This document shows, piece by piece, positions 6,039 to 9,281 of a DNA stretch of 9,281 nt. Where the stretch lies: positions 1 through 9,281 of the forward strand of contig JAMWDF010000085.1 in NCBI GenBank assembly GCA_023818865.1, written 5' to 3'. Numbering within the stretch: position 1 is the stretch's first letter; each line of letters starts with the position of its first letter. This DNA is from Candidatus Omnitrophota bacterium. GTDB lineage: Bacteria; Ratteibacteria; UBA8468; B48-G9; DSTR01. The notes below the pieces were generated by a model. The model had not been told where the DNA came from, made no database searches, and saw nothing but the letters and a program-made list of their open reading frames with translations. Both the position numbers and the translations under genes were made by a program.

Positions 6039-7142
6039 ATGGATGGGGTAAGATTGGAGAATTGGCTGGCCCTAATGGAGGAGAAGCGGGCTTCAGACAT
6101 CCATTTACAAGTGGGTTCACCACCAGTCTTCCGTATCAAGGGAGAATTGGTCAGGCAAACCGAGTTTCCTATTCTTAAAGACGAGGATATCAGGAGAATA
6201 GTTGCCGGGCTCCTTTCGGAAAAAGAGGGCAAAACTTTAGAGCAAACTGGGAATGTAGACCTAGGACGGGGCTTTTCGGGAATTGGTCGGTTCCGAATCA
6301 ATATCTTCCAGCAGCGAGGAACCATGGCGTTGGTCGCCAGACGCATCACTCAAAACATTCCTGATTTTGAAAGTCTTAATCTCCCTGCGGCCATGACCAG
6401 GATGGCTGAGTTTCTTGATGGTCTGGTACTGATCACCGGCCCAACCGGCACTGGAAAGTCAAGTACCCTGGCCGCCATCATCAATCGGATCAATCACCAA
6501 AGAAGGTGTCACATCCTTTGCATTGAAGACCCAATCGAGTTTCTTTATCACAACGACCAGGCAATTATTAATCAACGGGAGGTAGGCATTGACGTCAGTT
6601 CTTTCCAAGAGGCTCTCCGCTCAGCCGTCAGAGAAGACCCTGATGTGATTTTGGCTGGGGAAATTCGTGATCGGGAAACAGTAGAATTTGCCCTTCACGG
6701 CGCCGAAACTGGACACTTGGTTTTTGGTACCTTGCACAGTTCTAATGTGGTCCAGACAATTACCCGGCTTCTTAACTTTTTTCCTCAAGACCAACAACCT
6801 CAGATCAGACGCGCTATCGCCATGCACCTGAAAGCGGTAGCTTCCCAGATTTTACTGCCTTCATGCCGGGAAAATGTCTCCGTGGTACCAGCCTGCGAAA
6901 TTATGTTTAACAATCCGATTATCCGTCGGTTGATTATTGAAGAGCAAGAAACAAAAATCATCAAGGCGATCTTGGCTGGCCGAACTGAAGGGATGCAGGA
7001 TTTTGAAACCGCCCTATTAAACCTGGTTAATAACAACTGGATTACTCAGGAAGTCGCTCTGGAGAATGCAGAAAACCCGCATAGCCTGGAGATGAAACTA
7101 AAAGGCATTTTCCTTACCGAAGAAGGCGGGATTATCACGTAA
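6039..7142 (+). CDS. pilT: PilT/PilU-family type IV pilus retraction ATPase
   Basis: 367-residue secretion-type ATPase, usual PilT/PilU length. The N-terminal domain starts with the family's ASDIHLQVGSPPVFRIKGEL. The core has Walker A GPTGTGKSS (134-142), the Asp box IEDPIEF (162-168), Walker B DPDVILAGEIRDRET (200-214) with catalytic Glu208, and the His box GAETGHLVFGTLH (221-233). The C-terminal part ends with the EGMQDFETALLNLV helix region. It would sit as a hexamer at the cytoplasmic base of the pilus and power retraction. Several blocks (QREVGID, FPQD-type motif after LNFF, GEIR) look more like PilU than canonical PilT, so a PilU-like accessory motor is possible. No other pilus assembly gene is adjacent. 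The 3' end overlaps the convergent peptidase gene by 8 bases. Confidence 0.93.
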   Translation: MDGVRLENWLALMEEKRASDIHLQVGSPPVFRIKGELVRQTEFPILKDEDIRRIVAGLLSEKEGKTLEQTGNVDLGRGFSGIGRFRINIFQQRGTMALVARRITQNIPDFESLNLPAAMTRMAEFLDGLVLITGPTGTGKSSTLAAIINRINHQRRCHILCIEDPIEFLYHNDQAIINQREVGIDVSSFQEALRSAVREDPDVILAGEIRDRETVEFALHGAETGHLVFGTLHSSNVVQTITRLLNFFPQDQQPQIRRAIAMHLKAVASQILLPSCRENVSVVPACEIMFNNPIIRRLIIEEQETKIIKAILAGRTEGMQDFETALLNLVNNNWITQEVALENAENPHSLEMKLKGIFLTEEGGIIT

Positions 7143-7710
7143 CCGGCCGGCCAGGCGATTGGTGGTGAATAGAAATTATTTCTGCTCCAGGAGAAAATAG
7201 TTCGGATTGGATGGCGTGAACCAGACCCCATTCCTTCGCTTCTTCCGGATTGAGAGTGGTGCGTTCCAGCATAGCTTTAGTGACTGTCTCAACCGTTTTG
7301 CCAGTATTGGCGGCAATTACCTTGGCGATATTCTCCAGGTCAATCCGAAGCATCTTCAATCTTTCTTCCAGTTGTTTTTCTTCCAGCCGTTCATTCTGAA
7401 AACCAGCGGCTACCCCATGCAAAAGAAATCTTGCCTGAGGGACAGAGAACCGCCTTGCTCCGCCACAAAAAAGCACCACGCCGATAGAATCAACGCTGCC
7501 AAAATTGTGCGTAGTGATAGTTACCGGCAGTCCTTTGAGGTAATTATAAGCAGATAAACCATGAAAAACCGAGCCTCCAGGAGAAGAAATTAGAACAGTG
7601 AAAGAACTGATTCCCTGCTGCATCTTTCTATCTATAATTTCCATCAAGGCATTGATACTACTTTCTACCACCGGAGCAAAAAACTTAACCACAACCTTTT
7701 GCCCGCCCAT
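7135..7710 (-). CDS. ClpP-class (S14-like) serine peptidase
   Basis: 191 residues of the ClpP/crotonase-like fold. SSPGGSV (42-48) is the conserved glycine loop; Ser75 in GSVDSIG is the likely nucleophile; His98 in ARFLLHG is the likely base, 23 residues later (25 in E. coli ClpP). At the place of the ClpP catalytic Asp (ERDRF in E. coli) this protein reads LERTTLNPEEAKEWGLVH, so the Asp appears replaced by Thr or lost. A charged helix (ERLEEKQLEERL) follows the active site. There is no signal peptide, so it is cytoplasmic and unlikely to be a normal housekeeping ClpP; no ClpX/ClpA gene is nearby. ATG at 7710 was chosen because GGAGGG (7714-7719) precedes it; a TTG at 7755 would overlap the upstream gene. 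It is separated from the URO-D-like gene by 19 bases, so cotranscribed. Substrates are unknown. Confidence 0.85.
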   Translation of the reverse strand: MGGQKVVVKFFAPVVESSINALMEIIDRKMQQGISSFTVLISSPGGSVFHGLSAYNYLKGLPVTITTHNFGSVDSIGVVLFCGGARRFSVPQARFLLHGVAAGFQNERLEEKQLEERLKMLRIDLENIAKVIAANTGKTVETVTKAMLERTTLNPEEAKEWGLVHAIQSELFSPGAEIISIHHQSPGRPVT

Positions 7711-7713
7711 TAA

Positions 7714-7719
7714 CCCTCC
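7714..7719 (-). promoter_or_regulatory. Ribosome binding site fixing the ClpP-like start
   Basis: GGAGGG on the minus strand, three bases before ATG 7710-7708. It favours the internal ATG over the TTG at 7755. Confidence 0.75.
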
Positions 7720-7729
7720 GGATAAATCA

Positions 7730-8908
7730 TTAGAACTCAGTAGCCAGACCTTCAACCGACTCTATCTCCTCCTTCTTCCAGCCGAGCATCACCAGTTTCT
7801 CTCGGATATAGTAACGGTAATTTTCGTAACTGACATCCTGAGGAACTCGGTGATCCACTCCAGGAATATAGCCACCATCTGCCACAAGTTTCTCCACCCG
7901 TTTCAACTCAGCTAGAATTTCTTTCCTGCCTTGAGAAAGGGCCCGCTTGTTTACTCCGCCGCGCAAAAGAATGTCGTGGCCATACTTTTCCCTTAATTGT
8001 ACCGGGTCGCTACCGGCATGGACTTCTACAGGAAACATACAATTAATCCCACATTCCAACCAAATAGGTACCAAGTCGTTGATATTTCCGTCACAGTCAG
8101 TCCAGATAATATCTACTCCGTGCTGCCTTAAGAGGTTACCTACTCTTTTCACCCTCGGCGCCACTAACGAGCGAAACATACTCGGACTAATCATTGGTCC
8201 ACTGCGGAAGCAAATATCCTCCCATCCTCCCGCGTAATCAACTTCTATTTCTCTTAGCGCTGGTTCTAAGACCGCCTCGTAAAGACAAGTAAGGGTTTCA
8301 ATAATATCTTCAACTAAGTCTGGAGCATCATAGAGCATCAGGGAAATTTGTTCAAACCCGATCCAGTTTCTGGGTACTCCAAAAAATGAACCTAGACTGA
8401 TGCCCACTGGAACATTGGCGTGTCGAAATTTCTCATTCAGCGCCTGATAGTCAAAGCAATGCCTTTCCGGGCTCTTCGGATTCAACCTCTCCTTGAATCG
8501 CTTCCAATCATCCCATCCAGATATAGGCATCTTGAGATAATGGGGAATAGTCCGAACTCCTTCTGTTTTCACTTCCATAATCGTCCCGTCTGGATGCTCC
8601 TCTATGCGTTTATCTTTAGCCTGTTTCAGAATTTTTACTTCTCCGGTGAACGGAGGCTGAAGGCCAATATCAATAGGCACCAAGAGATAATGAGGGTCAA
8701 CTCCAAAATACTCCTCTACTGAACACTTACCTTCATACCGTCTAAAACCTTTTGGCAGACCTTCTTTCTCCCATCGCTCAATCGTCTCCGCCAAGTACCC
8801 AAACTCCCAGTGGATACCCCGGTCAACTGTCTGAAAATGCATTAATCGTCTGAACCTTTCCCGATGGGTTAGAGCAGGCTTATCAGGATTAATAACGCTA
8901 TTAGGCAT
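7730..8908 (-). CDS. URO-D superfamily (uroporphyrinogen decarboxylase-like / methyltransferase-like) protein
   Basis: 392 residues, longer than the roughly 340-350 of true HemE. Family-type features are RERFRRLMHFQTVDR near the N-terminus (15-30), GISLGSFFGVPRNWIGFEQ (169-187), WTDCDGNINDLVPIWLECGINCMFPVEV (259-286), GHDILLRGGVNKRAL (310-324) and GGYIPGVDHRVPQDVSYENYRYY (345-367). This layout matches the many HemE paralogues related to corrinoid-protein methyltransferases (MtaA/MtbA/CmuA-like) rather than heme enzymes. The TDCDG segment occupies the region of the His-x-Cys zinc site of MtaA-type enzymes; Cys262, Cys276 and Cys280 are candidates for metal ligands. The substrate is unknown, and no corrinoid protein gene is adjacent. 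A strong AAGGAGGG (8912-8919) precedes the ATG. tRNA-Pro ends only 26 bases upstream and the ClpP-like gene follows by 19 bases, so all three are probably on one transcript. Confidence 0.88.
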   Translation of the reverse strand: MPNSVINPDKPALTHRERFRRLMHFQTVDRGIHWEFGYLAETIERWEKEGLPKGFRRYEGKCSVEEYFGVDPHYLLVPIDIGLQPPFTGEVKILKQAKDKRIEEHPDGTIMEVKTEGVRTIPHYLKMPISGWDDWKRFKERLNPKSPERHCFDYQALNEKFRHANVPVGISLGSFFGVPRNWIGFEQISLMLYDAPDLVEDIIETLTCLYEAVLEPALREIEVDYAGGWEDICFRSGPMISPSMFRSLVAPRVKRVGNLLRQHGVDIIWTDCDGNINDLVPIWLECGINCMFPVEVHAGSDPVQLREKYGHDILLRGGVNKRALSQGRKEILAELKRVEKLVADGGYIPGVDHRVPQDVSYENYRYYIREKLVMLGWKKEEIESVEGLATEF

Positions 8909-8934
8909 CTTCCCTCCTTGGACTTAGAAAAAAA

Positions 8935-9010
8935 TCGGGGAGCCCGGATTTGAACCGGGGACCTTCTGGTCCCAAACCAGACGCGCTTAACCGGACTGCG
9001 CTACTCCCCG
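8935..9010 (-). tRNA. tRNA-Pro (anticodon TGG)
   Basis: Reading the minus strand from 9010, a full 76-base cloverleaf folds: acceptor CGGGGAG/CTCCCCG, D stem GCGC/GCGC, anticodon stem TCTGG/CCAGA with loop TTTGGGA (anticodon TGG, proline), a 5-base variable region AGGTC, T stem CCCGG/CCGGG with loop TTCAAAT, and discriminator A. All stems are fully Watson-Crick. The 3' CCA is not encoded: the next bases are a run of seven T interrupted by nothing of CCA type, so CCA must be added enzymatically. Confidence 0.97.
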
Positions 9011-9041
9011 GGTATCACAATCCAAGTGTTTTATCTAAAAA

Positions 9042-9071
9042 ACTGTATTGTCTCACTCCCTCTTTTCTCAA
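9042..9071 (-). promoter_or_regulatory. Weak candidate promoter for tRNA-Pro
   Basis: On the minus strand, TTGAGA (9071-9066) and TACAGT (9047-9042) are 18 bases apart, predicting a start near 9035, about 25 bases before the tRNA. The -35 overlaps the stop codon of the upstream gene. The match is modest (five of six for the -35, four of six for the -10), and readthrough from the upstream gene is an alternative. Confidence 0.3.
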
Positions 9072-9281
9072 CGAATCCCTACCTTCCCGGTAGCCGGATC
9101 ATAGGTGAATTGAGTACCCGCCGGTGGTTCTGGCAGTTTATCAATAATACCCTGCTCCACCAGTTCATTGAGGGAAGAAGGATACCGACCATTTTGTCTT
9201 TTGAAAAGATTAACCTTATTGGTTAGATAGAGAACCTCATCCGAACCCTTCTGCTTCTGAACCGCATGCTCCAGTTTCCCA
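9068..9281 (-). CDS. C-terminal 70 residues of a protein with a pilin-like/periplasmic tail (partial)
   Basis: The minus strand is open from the window edge to a TGA at 9068-9070. The visible part reads GKLEHAVQKQKGSDEVLYL, a helical TNKVNLFKRQNGRYPSSLNEL segment, then IIDKLPEPPAGTQFTYDP and a short TGKVGIR end. The run of NGRYPSSLNELVE, a small Pro-rich turn and a YDPATGKV strand is a pattern I associate with C-terminal domains of pseudopilin-like and TPR-associated envelope proteins. The family call is tentative because the N-terminus (where a prepilin or signal peptide would be) is off the window. The sequence has coding character, and the stop lies 57 bases before tRNA-Pro on the same strand. 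Confidence 0.7.
   Translation of the reverse strand, partial: GKLEHAVQKQKGSDEVLYLTNKVNLFKRQNGRYPSSLNELVEQGIIDKLPEPPAGTQFTYDPATGKVGIR

Noticed and set aside
7143..7152. CCGGCCGGCC palindrome at the pilT/ClpP-like convergent ends as a bidirectional terminator
   Set aside because: It overlaps coding sequence, leaves no workable loop and has no T-run on either side.
7207..7557. 116-codon plus-strand ORF inside the ClpP-like gene
   Set aside because: It is a shadow of a well-supported peptidase frame with low-complexity composition and no family match.
7711..7755. TTG start for the ClpP-like gene overlapping the URO-D-like gene
   Set aside because: ATG 7710 is preceded by GGAGGG, and the extra 15 residues resemble nothing in the family.
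9081..9096. CTACC/GGTAG hairpin near the end of the partial minus-strand gene as a terminator
   Set aside because: It lies inside the coding frame and is not followed by a T-run on the minus strand.

Overview
The window looks like chromosomal DNA of a diderm (Gram-negative-type) bacterium, probably anaerobic and from a poorly sampled lineage. Evidence for an outer membrane is a lipoprotein, a TolA/TonB-like protein and TolB encoded in a row. Evidence pointing to anaerobic or low-redox metabolism is an aldo/keto reductase carrying two ferredoxin-type Fe-S motifs and a URO-D-superfamily protein of the corrinoid-methyltransferase-like kind. A PilT/PilU ATPase indicates type IV pili. I cannot assign a phylum from sequence alone. 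Nothing in the window looks like a phage, transposon or CRISPR locus.

Layout. (1) 1-3411, plus strand: the 3' end of an unidentified gene, a coiled-coil LysM lipoprotein, a TolA/TonB-like protein and TolB. Each is joined to the next by a 4-base ATGA overlap, so this is one translationally coupled cell-envelope operon. (2) 3412-3524: a gap with a candidate extended -10 promoter and a small out-of-frame leader ORF. (3) 3525-5071, plus strand: a YjbQ family protein and a 4Fe-4S aldo/keto reductase, 5 bases apart. (4) 5076-5934, minus strand: an exported DUF192-like protein followed by RidA, converging on the reductase with only 4 bases between stops. (5) 5935-6038: a divergent control region with a palindromic TATAAT-type box and a regular three-copy heptamer in the presumed leader of the next gene. 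(6) 6039-7142, plus strand: a PilT/PilU-family ATPase, converging with and overlapping the next minus-strand gene by 8 bases. (7) 7135-9281, minus strand, read right to left: the C-terminus of a protein with a pilin-like tail, tRNA-Pro(TGG), a URO-D-superfamily methyltransferase-like protein, and a ClpP-class serine peptidase.

How it works together. The first operon spans the envelope: an inner-membrane-anchored TonB/TolA energy transducer, periplasmic TolB, and a lipid-anchored peptidoglycan binder that could fill the tether role usually played by Pal, which is not seen here. The middle genes are small housekeeping or metabolic functions (enamine/imine detoxification, redox). The last minus-strand unit is notable because the tRNA sits only 26 bases ahead of a protein-coding start, so tRNA and mRNA are probably one transcript. 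I found no convincing large undescribed system. The best leads are the Pal-less Tol arrangement with the LysM lipoprotein, the alternating-hairpin leader before pilT, and the tRNA-headed operon with an apparently Asp-less ClpP-like peptidase.
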